The notes under the pieces: generated by a model
Seen by the model: only the letters and a program-made list of their open reading frames with translations
Told to the model about the DNA's origin: nothing
The model's database searches: none
Shown here: positions 1 to 7,895 of the stretch, piece by piece
Numbering within the stretch: position 1 is the stretch's first letter
Layout of the letters: each line of letters starts with the position of its first letter
From: an uncultured Arthrobacter sp.
Lineage (GTDB): Bacteria; Actinomycetota; Actinomycetes; Actinomycetales; Micrococcaceae
Assembly (NCBI RefSeq): GCF_947493765.1
Contig: NZ_CANLSZ010000002.1
Coordinates: forward strand, 1 to 64,000
Length of the DNA stretch: 64,000 nt
Direction of reading: 5' to 3'
Made by a program: the position numbers and the translations under genes

Positions 1-78
1 CATCCGAAAGACTACGAGTACGCGACATTCCACAATCATCTCGTTCATCCCACCAAAAGGTTAGGAGACACGCCCTAG
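1..78 (+). CDS. possible 3' end of an unidentified gene
   Basis: An open frame enters from the left edge and stops at TAG 76-78, giving 25 residues that end in KRLGDTP. Codon third positions are only moderately GC-rich and no domain is recognisable. The plus-strand terminator at 209-255 fits a gene reading in from the left. It could equally be chance open frame. Confidence 0.2.
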   Translation, partial: HPKDYEYATFHNHLVHPTKRLGDTP

Positions 79-208
79 GGGCAGATGCGTCAGAGTAGTG
101 CGGCGGGAGCTACCGAGCCTTCCCACTCGATCGAGCCCCTTGGAGAGGTCCGACGTCGCTGCACCGGTCCCATGACCTGACCCGTGCATCTCCGCGGTCA
201 CCGCCACT

Positions 209-255
209 GAAACCCCCGCGAATCCTGCATAAGCACTGGGAGCGCGGGGGTTTTA
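209..255 (+). terminator. rho-independent-type terminator
   Basis: Twelve-base arms (209-220 and 243-254, GC-rich core CCCCCGCG/CGCGGGGG) flank a 22-base loop. A T-rich run follows at 251-260 on the plus strand only, so it would stop transcription entering from the left. The rest of 79-341 shows no convincing gene. Confidence 0.6.
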
Positions 256-341
256 CTTTTGCCATATAGCCGCAGCTGATGAGGCGTCCGGTGGTGCGCA
301 TGGCACGGGGCTAACGTCATTGCTCTCTCTTCAGCGACTTC

Positions 342-347
342 CCTAGC
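342..347. repeat. IS481 target duplication, left copy
   Basis: CCTAGC directly abuts the left end of the IS481-family element and is repeated at 2998-3003. It fits the NCTAGN target preference known for IS481. The transposase stop codon (TAG on the minus strand, 343-345) lies inside this duplication. Confidence 0.85.
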
Positions 348-855
348 TGTTCTGTGTCATGACGTTGGTGATGGTCTGGTGGAGGCGTGAGGCTGGGGGT
401 TGGTCACCGATCGCAGTATGTGCTCGATGGTAGTTGTAGTGGATGTTCCAGATGGTGATGGCGTCGGCGCGCTGGGTTTCTGAGATCCATTCGCGGGCGT
501 AGAGAAGCTCTTCGGCGAGGGTCCGGTTGTAGCGCTCCACCTTGCCGTTGTGCTTCGGGGTGTGGGGTCGGATGCGTTGGTGGCGGACCGCGGTGGACAC
601 GATGGTCCGGGTGAAGTTCCTCGCCCGGTAGTTGGACCCGTTGTCGGTCACGACACGAGTGATGCGGTGGATGCCGTGGGCAGCGAAGAAGACCCTGGCA
701 CGAGACCAGAACCCGATCGTGGTCGCCGCGGTCTCGTTGGGCAGGGCCTCGGTGTAGGCCAGGCGGGAGAAGCCGTCCACGGCCGAGTGCAAGTACACGT
801 ACCCGGCCCGGCCGCCGGTCGTCTTCCCTTCGGTCCTGGCGGCGGTCCTGGCTGT

Positions 856-863
856 GGTTTTGG
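856..863. repeat. ISL3 target duplication, left copy
   Basis: GGTTTTGG abuts the left end of the ISL3 element and is repeated exactly at 2350-2357. Eight base pairs is the usual duplication size of the ISL3 family. Confidence 0.88.
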
Positions 864-2349
864 GGCCCTTCGCATTTAGGCGTGGTTGGTTCGTTTCGTG
901 CGGTAGGGGCGGTGGCCGCCGGCGGCGAGGAGGCAGCGGAGTCTGTAGTTGGTGAAGTTGCGGAATCCTCGGGCGATGCGGCGGGTGGTTTCGATGACAC
1001 CGTTCACGGCTTCGGTAGGCCCGTTGGACGCGCCGTCGGTGTCGAAGTACGCCAGGATCGCGGACTTCCACTGCCGTAGTGTCCGGCCGAGTCGTGCGAT
1101 CTCGGGGATCGGACAAGAGGGGAACGAGGCCAGGATGGTGGCGACCAGGGCCCGGCCCTTCTCCGGTTTGACGTGATAGATCGAGCGGAGCTGTTGATAG
1201 CACTGCCAGGCGAGGGTGACTTCGTGGTCGGGGTCCCCGAAGTCGAGCTTGGTGTTCAGGCGGGCAACTTGTTTGTCGGTGAGGTGCTCGACCCCGCATT
1301 GCAGGGTCCGTCTGATTCCGTAGAGCGGATCCCCGCTGCGTCCGCGGTGCCCGAGGGTGTTCTGCTGGACACGGCGGCGGACCTCGTCGACCATGGCCGA
1401 GCCGAGCTTCACGACATGGAACGCATCGAGCACGGTGATGGCTTCGGGGAGTTCGTCGCGGATCGCGTTCGCGTACCCGCGGAACGGGTCCAGGGCCGCA
1501 GTTTTGATGCCGGTCGTGAAGTTCGGGCCGTGGTCGGTGAGCCAGGTGGCGTAGGCCTTACCCGACCGGCCCGGAACGAGATCCAGCAACCTCGCATGAA
1601 CCACGCCGTTCGCGTCGCGGGTGTGGTCCACAATGCCGGTGACCATACCCGTGCCCGGTGGTCCGGTGTGAGCCCAGACGTGCTCATCGACACCGAGAGC
1701 GTCGACTCCGGTCAGCCGTCCGGGCCCGGTGGTGCGGCGGATCGCCTCGGGTGTGATCGCGTCCCAGAGCGTGTGCCAGGACACCCCGAGTTGATAGGCC
1801 AGGGCGGAGACTGAGGTGTCGTAACGGGACAGGGCGTCGACCGCCCACCCGATGGCCCGGCCGGTGAGCTTCGACCGTGGACTGGCCAGCGGGTGCTCTT
1901 CGGTGAACGTGGTCGTCGGGCATCCCGGGTCTGGGCACCGCCAGATGCGTTTGGACCAGACCAGGCGCACGGGCCGGCCAAAACACGGGATGTCATGCAG
2001 CCGGACCGGTCGGCGTCCGTGGCCGACCGCGATGACTCCGCAGGCCGGGCAGCCAGCGATCGTGTCGCCGGTTTCAACGCCGAGGACCAGGGCCGTCGGC
2101 GTTGTCGTGACGGTAGTGAGGTGGATGCTGGCGACGCCGAGCATGGTGTCCGCGCGTGCGCACCAGCGGTCGCCGGAGCACGACATAGAGTTATTCATGT
2201 CAGGGTCTCTTCTGAATCTCGGTTGCTTGGTCGCTACCAATTCAAAGAGGCCCTGACCTCATTCCTCCCACACCACGCCGCAACAACCCCAGCGAACCCC
2301 TGCCGCGTTAGTCCCCGACCGCCCTACCCACGCTCAACTGCGAAGGGCC
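864..2349 (-). mobile_element. ISL3-family insertion sequence (1,486 bp)
   Basis: Terminal inverted repeats start with GGCCCTTCGCA at 864-874 and TGCGAAGGGCC at 2339-2349. The similarity extends about 22 bases with 3 mismatches. Both sides carry the duplication GGTTTTGG. The element holds one intact transposase on the minus strand and sits inside the IS481 transposase in the same orientation. Length, ends, duplication size and transposase all agree with ISL3. It inserted after the IS481 element and may still be active. Confidence 0.93.
876..2198 (-). CDS. ISL3-family transposase
   Basis: This DDE transposase of about 440 residues catalyses movement of the surrounding element. The N-terminal zinc-ribbon-like part has CPACG and, further on, CPDPGC. 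A helix-turn-helix stretch follows (YDTSVSALAYQLGVSWHTLW). The catalytic core shows D in ALGVDEHVW, D in VLDAFHVVKL and E in GPTEAVNGVIETTRR. All three acidic residues are present and the frame is complete, so the enzyme looks functional. ATG 2198 is the likely start; an in-frame TTG at 2240 would add 14 residues. The stop lies just inside the left inverted repeat. Confidence 0.92.
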   Translation of the reverse strand: MNNSMSCSGDRWCARADTMLGVASIHLTTVTTTPTALVLGVETGDTIAGCPACGVIAVGHGRRPVRLHDIPCFGRPVRLVWSKRIWRCPDPGCPTTTFTEEHPLASPRSKLTGRAIGWAVDALSRYDTSVSALAYQLGVSWHTLWDAITPEAIRRTTGPGRLTGVDALGVDEHVWAHTGPPGTGMVTGIVDHTRDANGVVHARLLDLVPGRSGKAYATWLTDHGPNFTTGIKTAALDPFRGYANAIRDELPEAITVLDAFHVVKLGSAMVDEVRRRVQQNTLGHRGRSGDPLYGIRRTLQCGVEHLTDKQVARLNTKLDFGDPDHEVTLAWQCYQQLRSIYHVKPEKGRALVATILASFPSCPIPEIARLGRTLRQWKSAILAYFDTDGASNGPTEAVNGVIETTRRIARGFRNFTNYRLRCLLAAGGHRPYRTKRTNHA

Positions 2350-2357
2350 GGTTTTGG
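2350..2357. repeat. ISL3 target duplication, right copy
   Basis: Second copy of GGTTTTGG, directly outside the right inverted repeat of the ISL3 element. On the minus strand it encodes part of the AKT codons of the interrupted IS481 transposase. Confidence 0.88.
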
Positions 2358-2997
2358 CACGGTCGGCGGCTTTGGCGGCCGCGGAGCCGCGTCCGTGGGC
2401 CCGCCAGCCCCCACCATCGGGTATCCGTCCGACTTTCTTCACATCCAGATGAACCATGTGCCCGGCATACCGGGCCACGATCTTGGTGCTGGTGCGGTTA
2501 CTGGCACCGGTGGGGTCGATGTCCCGCCGACGGGAGATCCCGAGCCTGCGCAACCAGCGGGCCACGGTCACCGAGGAGATCCGGTGACCGTCCCGGACGA
2601 GCTCGAGGTGGATCTGCCGTGCCGTCCATTGTGCTCCCGACGCAGGACCTCGATCCGGTCCACCACCGTCTTGGGGATCTGGGTGGGGCTGGTGTGGGGT
2701 GCGCTGGACCGGTCGACCAGCCCAGCCTCACCAAGTACCTGGTACCGGTGCACCCACTTCGTCACCGTCTGGCGTGCCACCCCTGCTTCCGCGGCGACGT
2801 GGGCGATCGGGCGGTGCTGGCAGCGCTCGACCAGGCGCAGTCTTCCAGCAGGGGTCAACGGGGCATTAGCGTGGGTCATGAGGGGTAGGTCCTTCGTGCG
2901 AATGGCTTGTAGAGGTACTTCCATCCTGCAACCAGAGACCTACCCCTTCTTCACACCAACACACCCACCCGTGTCACTAACCTCATGACCCACAACA

Positions 2998-3003
2998 CCT
3001 AGC
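2998..3003. repeat. IS481 target duplication, right copy
   Basis: Second copy of CCTAGC, directly outside the right end of the IS481 element. The chromosomal sequence of the dehydrogenase promoter region resumes at 3004. Confidence 0.85.
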
Positions 3004-3018
3004 CTGGATTCGAGGTCC

Positions 3019-3034
3019 AATGACGGGCGTCATT
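3019..3034. promoter_or_regulatory. palindromic operator-like site before the alcohol dehydrogenase
   Basis: AATGACG-GG-CGTCATT is a perfect palindrome with 7-base arms, centred about 28 bases before the start codon and ahead of the ribosome binding site AAGGGGAG (3041-3048). The position suits a repressor. No regulator gene is adjacent, so the binding protein is unknown. Confidence 0.4.
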
Positions 3035-3054
3035 CCTATCAAGGGGAGCTTCTC

Positions 3055-4092
3055 ATGCGCGCTTTGCAGATTGAATCCGCCGGTGTCCTGAAGATCAAGG
3101 ACGTACCGGTTCCCGAGATCGATTCCGACGAGGTCCTCGTGAAGGTCGCAGGAGTTGGCCTGTGCCACTCGGACATCCACGTGCGCCACATGCCCGAGTG
3201 GCCGATCCCGAACATGACGCTGGCCCACGAGACCGCCGGCTACGTCGAGAAGCTCGGCGAGAACGTCACGGAGGTTTCCGAAGGCCAGGCAGTCCTGGTC
3301 TACCTCGTCTGGGCATGCGGAGTCTGCCGTCCGTGTATCGAGGGCCGCGACAATGTCTGCGCGAACTATGGAGGGCGCCTGGGCATGCCCCCCTGCCCGG
3401 GACTCGGGCCCGATGGCGGTATGGCCGAGTACATGAAGGTCAAAGCACGCTACCTCGAACCCCTCGGTGATCTCGATCCGGTGACCGCCGGCCCCTTGGC
3501 CGACGCCGGACTGACGCCGATGCATGCCGTGAACGGCGCCCGGCACCGCCTCACCCCGGGTTCCACCGCCGTCGTCATCGGTTTGGGCGGCCTCGGACAT
3601 ATGGGGCTTCAGATCCTCAAGGCCACTACGGGCGCCCGGATCATCGCCATCGACTCGAGCGAGCAGAAGCTGGAGCTGGCCCGCAAGCACGGCGCGGACG
3701 AGACCTTCATCAGTGATGGCGAGACCGCGGCGAAGGTGCTGGCGCTCACCGATGACTACGGTGCCGATGCCGTCTTCGACTTCGTCGGTGTCCAGCCGAC
3801 CGTGGACCTCGCGACGAACATCATCGCCCCCGACGGCGCGCTTCGTTTCGCCGGTCTGGGTGAGGGATCTTTCACCTACGCAGCCGACGCGCTCACCTCG
3901 ACTCTGCCGTGGGGTGTCGATGTGCGCCGTTCCTATGGCGGGACACGCTCCGATCAGCGCCAAGTCATCGAGCTCGCCAAACTCGGGAAGATCTCCGTCG
4001 ATGTGAAGCAGTATTCTCTTGAGGACGGCATCCAGGCCTTCGACGACCTCGAGGCCGGAAACGTCCCAGGACGCGCCGTCCTCGTCCCGTAG
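3055..4092 (+). CDS. zinc-dependent NAD(P) alcohol dehydrogenase (ADH-A type)
   Basis: A medium-chain dehydrogenase of 345 residues, the usual length, oxidising alcohols or reducing carbonyls in the cytoplasm. Catalytic zinc ligands are visible: C37 in GLCHSD, the H58-E59 pair and D150 in PLADAGLTPMHA. The four structural-zinc cysteines are C88, C91, C94 and C102. The Rossmann motif is GLGGLGHMG near residue 176. From memory the overall pattern resembles Rhodococcus ADH-A, but the substrate cannot be read from sequence. The ATG is preceded by AAGGGGAG at good spacing. The gene stands alone, with an IS481 element starting about 50 bp upstream that may have changed its expression. Confidence 0.9.
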   Translation: MRALQIESAGVLKIKDVPVPEIDSDEVLVKVAGVGLCHSDIHVRHMPEWPIPNMTLAHETAGYVEKLGENVTEVSEGQAVLVYLVWACGVCRPCIEGRDNVCANYGGRLGMPPCPGLGPDGGMAEYMKVKARYLEPLGDLDPVTAGPLADAGLTPMHAVNGARHRLTPGSTAVVIGLGGLGHMGLQILKATTGARIIAIDSSEQKLELARKHGADETFISDGETAAKVLALTDDYGADAVFDFVGVQPTVDLATNIIAPDGALRFAGLGEGSFTYAADALTSTLPWGVDVRRSYGGTRSDQRQVIELAKLGKISVDVKQYSLEDGIQAFDDLEAGNVPGRAVLVP

Positions 4093-4105
4093 TCGACAGC
4101 CTTGT

Positions 4106-4135
4106 GGCCCCGTTGGGAAAGACCCCGGCGGGGCC
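4106..4135 (+). terminator. hairpin after the alcohol dehydrogenase
   Basis: GGCCCCG (4106-4112) pairs with CGGGGCC (4129-4135), 14 bases after the stop codon. There is no T run, which is common for high-GC actinobacterial terminators. Confidence 0.4.
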
Positions 4136-4203
4136 GCCAAAACCGTCCGGTCAAGTTGAACCGGCCATTCTGCACAAGCGGGATCGCTAGACTCACAGGC
4201 ACC

Positions 4204-4590
4204 ATGGACGAAGATTTCGTAGGCCTGCTCTTTCTGCTCGCATCTCTCGTCGGTCTGCCTGCCGTGTGTGTCTTCGTCACACGACAGGCGGCCGAGGGAT
4301 TGATTGGCCGGAATGCCTCTGGCGGGATCCGTACGCGCTACACCAAAGCATCAGACACCGCCTGGATCGCCGGGCATGCAGCTGCCCTTCCAGTGGTGAA
4401 AAAGATGTGGCTGGCCGCAGGCGCGGGAGTCCTGCTGACCATCAGCGCGCAGGTTCTCGTGGGCGGGGAAGCAGGCGCCGTCGTCGGCGTCGCCGCGCTC
4501 CTGGCCCAGACAGTGATTCTCCTTCGCGCTGCCTCGGCTGCCAACAGCGCTGCTCGGTCGGTCACCGATCATCGGACCGGGAAGTATTAG
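4204..4590 (+). CDS. SdpI-family membrane protein
   Basis: A membrane protein of 128 residues. The motif LIGRNASGGIRTRYTKASDTAWIAGH matches the core of the SdpI family: a glycine-arginine turn, then TR, then D-W-x-x-x-H. Bacillus SdpI gives immunity to the toxin SdpC; most actinobacterial members are uncharacterised. Hydrophobic segments cover about residues 5-25, 60-80 and 85-105. The frame is open upstream to 4102, but ATG 4204 gives the family's normal beginning, and TAGACT at 4188-4193 could be its -10 box. No toxin gene is nearby, so an immunity role is not supported here. Confidence 0.75.
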   Translation: MDEDFVGLLFLLASLVGLPAVCVFVTRQAAEGLIGRNASGGIRTRYTKASDTAWIAGHAAALPVVKKMWLAAGAGVLLTISAQVLVGGEAGAVVGVAALLAQTVILLRAASAANSAARSVTDHRTGKY

Positions 4591-4624
4591 GCCCGTGACT
4601 TCCTCCGAGAACAGGAACTCAGCG

Positions 4625-5173
4625 ATGCCCATCAGCTTCATAACCCTCGACGCCGTCGGGCATGACCGCGAACCGCTGATCGACTTCATGACGCGTAACG
4701 AGTTCCCCTTCCACGGGAGACCGCATCCGGTCCGCGAAGACATCGAGAACGCCATCAGCGAGGGCGCGTACCAGGACGAGGACAATCAGTCCTTCTGGAT
4801 CGATCATGACGAACTCGGACGTATCGGCTTCTTTCGGCTCGAGGATCTGGGAGATCCCACTCCGGTCTTCGATCTGCGACTCGACGGCGCCTTCCGGGGA
4901 CGAGGACTGGGCGTGGAGGTCCTGCAGGCTGCGACGCGGCACGTCTTCACCTCGATGCCGCAGGTCGACCGTTTCGAAGGCCAGACCCGGGAGGACAACA
5001 TCGCGATGCGCCGAACGTTCCTCAAGTGCGGCTGGGTCAAGGAAGCCCACTACCGGGAGGGCTGGCCCGTCGAGGGCGGCGAGCCTCTCGCGTCCGTGGC
5101 CTACGCGATCCTGCGCCGCGACTGGGAAACAGGCCGGACGACGACGTTCGTCTGGGAGGATCTTGTCCTGTGA
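4625..5173 (+). CDS. GNAT-family acetyltransferase
   Basis: A single-domain N-acetyltransferase of about 182 residues that moves an acetyl group from acetyl-CoA to an unknown amine. The acetyl-CoA-binding motif A is visible as FDLRLDGAFRGRGLGVEVLQ, followed by NIAMRRTFLKCGWVKEAHYR typical of the C-terminal half. ATG 4625 is chosen because AGGAA lies seven bases upstream; an upstream GTG at 4595 would add ten residues. It follows the SdpI-like gene closely and may share its transcript. Confidence 0.82.
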   Translation: MPISFITLDAVGHDREPLIDFMTRNEFPFHGRPHPVREDIENAISEGAYQDEDNQSFWIDHDELGRIGFFRLEDLGDPTPVFDLRLDGAFRGRGLGVEVLQAATRHVFTSMPQVDRFEGQTREDNIAMRRTFLKCGWVKEAHYREGWPVEGGEPLASVAYAILRRDWETGRTTTFVWEDLVL

Positions 5174-5230
5174 CGAAACGGCCTGGAGCGCCTTGCCAAC
5201 CCGGTAGAAGCGCCGTGTTTGGATGATGCC

Positions 5231-6283
5231 ATGACGAACGACCACCGGATGCGGTCCCTGGCGAAGCTCACCGCTGGCGATCGCGTGGCGATCCTGTCGC
5301 CGTCGTTCGCTGCTCCTGGTTTCGCCCCTGCTGTCCATGAGCAGGCGATGAACCGTTTCTCGACGGCGACCGGCCTGGTCCCCGTGGAGTTCCCGACCAC
5401 CCGCCAGCTCGGCGCGAGTCCACAAGAACGCGCGAGGGACATCAACGCCGCGTTCGCCAATCCAAGCATTCGGGCGATCCTCGCGACGGTCGGCGGTGAC
5501 GACCAGGTGACCGTGATCCCCCACCTCGACGCCGAGCTCGCGCGGGCCGACCCGAAGATCTTCCTCGGCTACAGCGACAACACGAATCTGCTCAACTGGC
5601 TGTGGACCAACGGCATCCCGGGCTTCTACGGTGGCTCCAGCCAAGTGCATCTGGGCCCCGGACCACACCTCGACGACGTGCATCTCGCCTCACTGCGAGC
5701 CGCCCTCCTGACCGGCGAGGACCTCGAGATCACCGATCCCGGAGAATCGGAGGACTTCGGCCGGGACTGGCTCGACCCGCGGGCCCTGACCGAGTTCGGC
5801 GACCGCGAGGATACCGAGCCGTGGGTCTGGGCCGGGCCGCGGCGTGAGGTGACGGGCCGAACGTGGGGCGGCTGCCTCGAAGTGATCGACCAGCTGGCCG
5901 TGGCCCAGCGGATGCCCTCGGCCAGCGACCTCGAAGGCACGATCCTGCTGCTGGAGACGAGCGAGGAACTCCCGCCTGCGAGCGCCGTCAAGCGCTGGAT
6001 CCGCTCCCTGGGCGAGGCAGGCATTCTCGGCGCTGTGGACGGGGTCATCCTTGCCAGAGCGCCGACCAGCAGCTCCTCATCGCGCCCGGGCTCCGGCGAG
6101 CGCGCCGACCTGAGGGCGCAGCAGCAGGACGCCGTCCTGTCGCAACTCAGTCAGTACAATCCGGACGCGGCGGTCTGCGTCGGCGTTCCCTTCGGGCACA
6201 CGCGGCCCCAGTGGATCATCCCCTACGGCGGCCACATCACGCTGAACGGTGACACCCGGACCATCACCGCACGCTACAGCTGA
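5231..6283 (+). CDS. S66-family peptidase (LD-carboxypeptidase / MccF-like)
   Basis: A cytoplasmic serine peptidase of about 350 residues. The S66 triad can be assigned: nucleophile S115 in LGYSDNT, E242 in ILLLETSEE and H323 in PFGHTRP. The family comprises LD-carboxypeptidases that trim the terminal D-Ala of murein tetrapeptides and MccF proteins that cleave microcin C-like aminoacyl nucleotides. The sequence style (SDNTNLLNWL, long insert before the Glu) looks closer to MccF, but this is judgement. ATG 5231 is preferred over the TTG at 5219. No peptide-nucleotide antibiotic genes lie nearby. Confidence 0.85.
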   Translation: MTNDHRMRSLAKLTAGDRVAILSPSFAAPGFAPAVHEQAMNRFSTATGLVPVEFPTTRQLGASPQERARDINAAFANPSIRAILATVGGDDQVTVIPHLDAELARADPKIFLGYSDNTNLLNWLWTNGIPGFYGGSSQVHLGPGPHLDDVHLASLRAALLTGEDLEITDPGESEDFGRDWLDPRALTEFGDREDTEPWVWAGPRREVTGRTWGGCLEVIDQLAVAQRMPSASDLEGTILLLETSEELPPASAVKRWIRSLGEAGILGAVDGVILARAPTSSSSSRPGSGERADLRAQQQDAVLSQLSQYNPDAAVCVGVPFGHTRPQWIIPYGGHITLNGDTRTITARYS

Positions 6284-6317
6284 GCCTTCTGCACAGCGGG
6301 CTACGGAGACGCACCGG

Positions 6318-6878
6318 TCACGAGCCTGCGGTGACCTCGAGGATCCGCCGTCGCTCCTCGTCGGTCAGGGTGGACACGGCCAGAATCTCCTGCAGCACCG
6401 CGGACTTGCCTGCGATGTAGCGGTCGATGGTCATGCCCGGTTTGCGGGCCAACTGTTGCTTGACGGCTCCGTAGCGGTCCCGGAGATCGGACCGTGCCCG
6501 CAGCACATCGCGCACGGCCAGATGGTTGCGAAGATGCAGCGTGTCCGCGACGCAGAGATACACATTCCGGGAGGGCCGTTCATCCGTTGCGGTGAACGCT
6601 ACGCGATCGGTCAGACCGAGGTCGCCGCAGTGGATGTATCCGCCGCACTCGAGCGCCCTGATGGCGCTCGTCACGGTCTCTCGCTGGACGACGACGTCGA
6701 CGTCGAGGACCGGCTTTGCCGGTAGCCCCGGGACCGACGTCGAGCCGACATGCTCGATCGCGTTCACCGGCACCCCGGCCAGGATCGTCGCCAGCTCTCC
6801 GGCGACCAGCTCGAACTGGCGGGCCCACTCGGGCGAGTGTGCGACCACCGAGATGCCCCTGCTGTACCGATCGCTCAC
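6318..6878 (-). CDS. GrpB / UPF0157 family protein
   Basis: A protein of 186 residues with the nucleotidyltransferase-like fold of the GrpB family. Diagnostic stretches are AIEHVGSTSVPGLPAKPVLDVDVVV, which carries the acidic pair, and RNVYLCVADTLHLRNHLAVRDVL. Function in cells is unknown; some members are fused to CoaE. It starts with GTG 6878, and TAGTGT lies exactly six bases before that codon, suggesting a leaderless mRNA. It converges on the S66 peptidase gene with 34 bases between the stops. Confidence 0.85.
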   Translation of the reverse strand: MSDRYSRGISVVAHSPEWARQFELVAGELATILAGVPVNAIEHVGSTSVPGLPAKPVLDVDVVVQRETVTSAIRALECGGYIHCGDLGLTDRVAFTATDERPSRNVYLCVADTLHLRNHLAVRDVLRARSDLRDRYGAVKQQLARKPGMTIDRYIAGKSAVLQEILAVSTLTDEERRRILEVTAGS

Positions 6879-6884
6879 GGAGCC

Positions 6885-6890
6885 ACACTA
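6885..6890 (-). promoter_or_regulatory. -10 box for leaderless grpB-like gene
   Basis: TAGTGT on the minus strand, six bases before GTG 6878, so the predicted first transcribed base is the start codon. Confidence 0.45.
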
Positions 6891-6936
6891 CCGACGTCTT
6901 CACATGTTGCACCTCCACCAGCAGTGGCTTTGGAAG

Positions 6937-7548
6937 TCAGGGCAGGAGCAGCGACACGGCGAAGACCAGGCATCCGACCGCGTGACCCGCGAGCACCTGA
7001 CCCGGGGAGTGAGCCCCGACACGGATCCTGGACCACCCGACAGCGGAGGCCAGGAGCAGCGCAAGGGCCGGTCCGAGTGCCGGGACGGGGGCGAGCAGCG
7101 CCAGCGCGATGTAGGCGGCCACAGCCGAGTGCACGGAGAGCTTCCACACCAGGTTCACCAGCAGGCAGAGCACCAGACCGACGAAGACCGCACCGATCGC
7201 ACCGATCGCACCGAACAGCCCAGCCGGCGCACCCAGGTGCACCAGCAGCAACGCGCCGATTCCGAGCGAGAGCGCGGCGAATGCCATGACCGGGGCGCGA
7301 TCCTCGCGCACGCTGATGTGGTGGTCCGTGACAGCACCACGATGCTTCAGCCACAGGAGCAGTGCGAAGGGCAGACCCACGGTGAAGACCATAGCCGTGA
7401 CCGACTGCAGCCAGGTTGCTCCCGGCGTGAGCAGGGGCTGCGCCAGCAGGAAGACACCGACCAGAACAGTCGGAGCGAACACCTCGGTGACGGTCAGAGC
7501 CAGCGTCCGGCTGAGATGGGCACCGATGGACGGGGCGGTTTCTGGCAT
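6937..7548 (-). CDS. PAP2-family membrane phosphatase
   Basis: An integral membrane protein of 203 residues with about six hydrophobic helices. The C-terminal part carries PAP2 signatures: a degenerate KLSVHSAVAA for the SGH motif and SRIRVGAHSPGQVLAGHAVG for the SRxxxxxHxxxD motif, with Q in place of the final Asp. Such proteins dephosphorylate lipid phosphates or prenyl diphosphates at the membrane. The Q replacement makes full activity less certain. The start codon lies six bases after TATGAT, a near-consensus -10 box. Confidence 0.75.
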   Translation of the reverse strand: MPETAPSIGAHLSRTLALTVTEVFAPTVLVGVFLLAQPLLTPGATWLQSVTAMVFTVGLPFALLLWLKHRGAVTDHHISVREDRAPVMAFAALSLGIGALLLVHLGAPAGLFGAIGAIGAVFVGLVLCLLVNLVWKLSVHSAVAAYIALALLAPVPALGPALALLLASAVGWSRIRVGAHSPGQVLAGHAVGCLVFAVSLLLP

Positions 7549-7554
7549 CAGGCG

Positions 7555-7560
7555 ATCATA
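7555..7560 (-). promoter_or_regulatory. -10 box for leaderless PAP2 gene
   Basis: TATGAT on the minus strand is one mismatch from TATAAT and sits six bases before ATG 7548. It is one of the strongest examples of the leaderless arrangement in this window. Confidence 0.55.
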
Positions 7561-7628
7561 CGATCAATTCGGTCTGCAGTAGCCCGCCTGCCAAGCAGCG
7601 CGCTGCGAGCCCAGTGGAGCCGGCCCGC

Positions 7629-7787
7629 CTACTCGGAGGGGCCGGGACGAGTGGCAGCGTCGGCGTAGTAGGAGCGCATCCCGTGCTTCACGCCCAACCG
7701 GATGACGACGTACAGAACCAGCGCACCGATCAGCAGAGGCACGATCCACGCAAAGAGGACGACGACCTCGAACCCGTTCATAGCCAT
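7629..7787 (-). CDS. small single-pass membrane protein (52 aa)
   Basis: A short frame begins MAMNGFEVVVLFAWIVPLL, with one strongly hydrophobic helix at about residues 5-29, followed by a basic, polar tail ending TRPGPSE. A clear ribosome binding site, GGGGGAG, lies about six bases before ATG 7787, and codon use matches neighbours. It is divergent from the arsR gene. No function is recognised; hypothetical proteins of this kind, one helix with a short tail, are common in Micrococcaceae. Confidence 0.6.
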   Translation of the reverse strand: MAMNGFEVVVLFAWIVPLLIGALVLYVVIRLGVKHGMRSYYADAATRPGPSE

Positions 7788-7895
7788 GACTGCTCCCCCA
7801 TCTCGTATTTCTGCACTCGCCGTCAGCCTAGCCGGAGACCCACGCCGTCCTCGGAGGCCAGCGCCTCAACTTGAACCAAACAATCCACAAGAACT

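Larger units (their letters stand above)
343..2879 (-). pseudogene. IS481-family transposase, frameshifted and split
   Basis: The N-terminal part begins at ATG 2879 (MTHANAPLTPAGRLRL...) and has the helix-turn-helix region VAAEAGVARQTVTKWVHRYQ. Near 2626-2636 one base is missing: the expected HNWTARQIHLELV continues only in the next frame, which is then open down to about 2358. The ISL3 element interrupts at AADRAKT. Joining 2358 to 863 restores the frame into AGYVYLHSAVDGFSRLAYTEA and the rve integrase core: the D-containing VVTDNGSNYRA, then the catalytic E in HTPKHNGKVERYNRTL. The stop codon at 343-345 lies outside the inverted repeat, in the target duplication. The protein cannot be made in full. 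Confidence 0.9.
348..2997 (-). mobile_element. IS481-family insertion sequence, interrupted by an ISL3-family element
   Basis: The ends are imperfect inverted repeats: TGTTCTGTGTCATGACGTT at 348 against TGTTGTGGGTCATGAGGTT read inward from 2997 on the minus strand. The flanks carry the 6-bp duplication CCTAGC. Removing the nested element and one copy of its duplication (1,494 bp) leaves about 1.16 kb, normal for IS481. The transposase is broken twice, by the nested element and by a 1-base deletion, so this copy should not move on its own. It lies about 50 bp upstream of an alcohol dehydrogenase and replaces whatever preceded that promoter region. Direct duplications show the element arrived by transposition and has not since recombined. 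Confidence 0.92.

Noticed and set aside
343-1299. A single 318-residue transposase ending at 343
   Set aside because: Only its C-terminal half is transposase; the N-terminal half is antisense to the ISL3 transposase. The true frame joins across the nested element.
3954-4280. Minus-strand frame over the end of the alcohol dehydrogenase
   Set aside because: Antisense of a conserved gene, no ribosome binding site and no recognisable domain.
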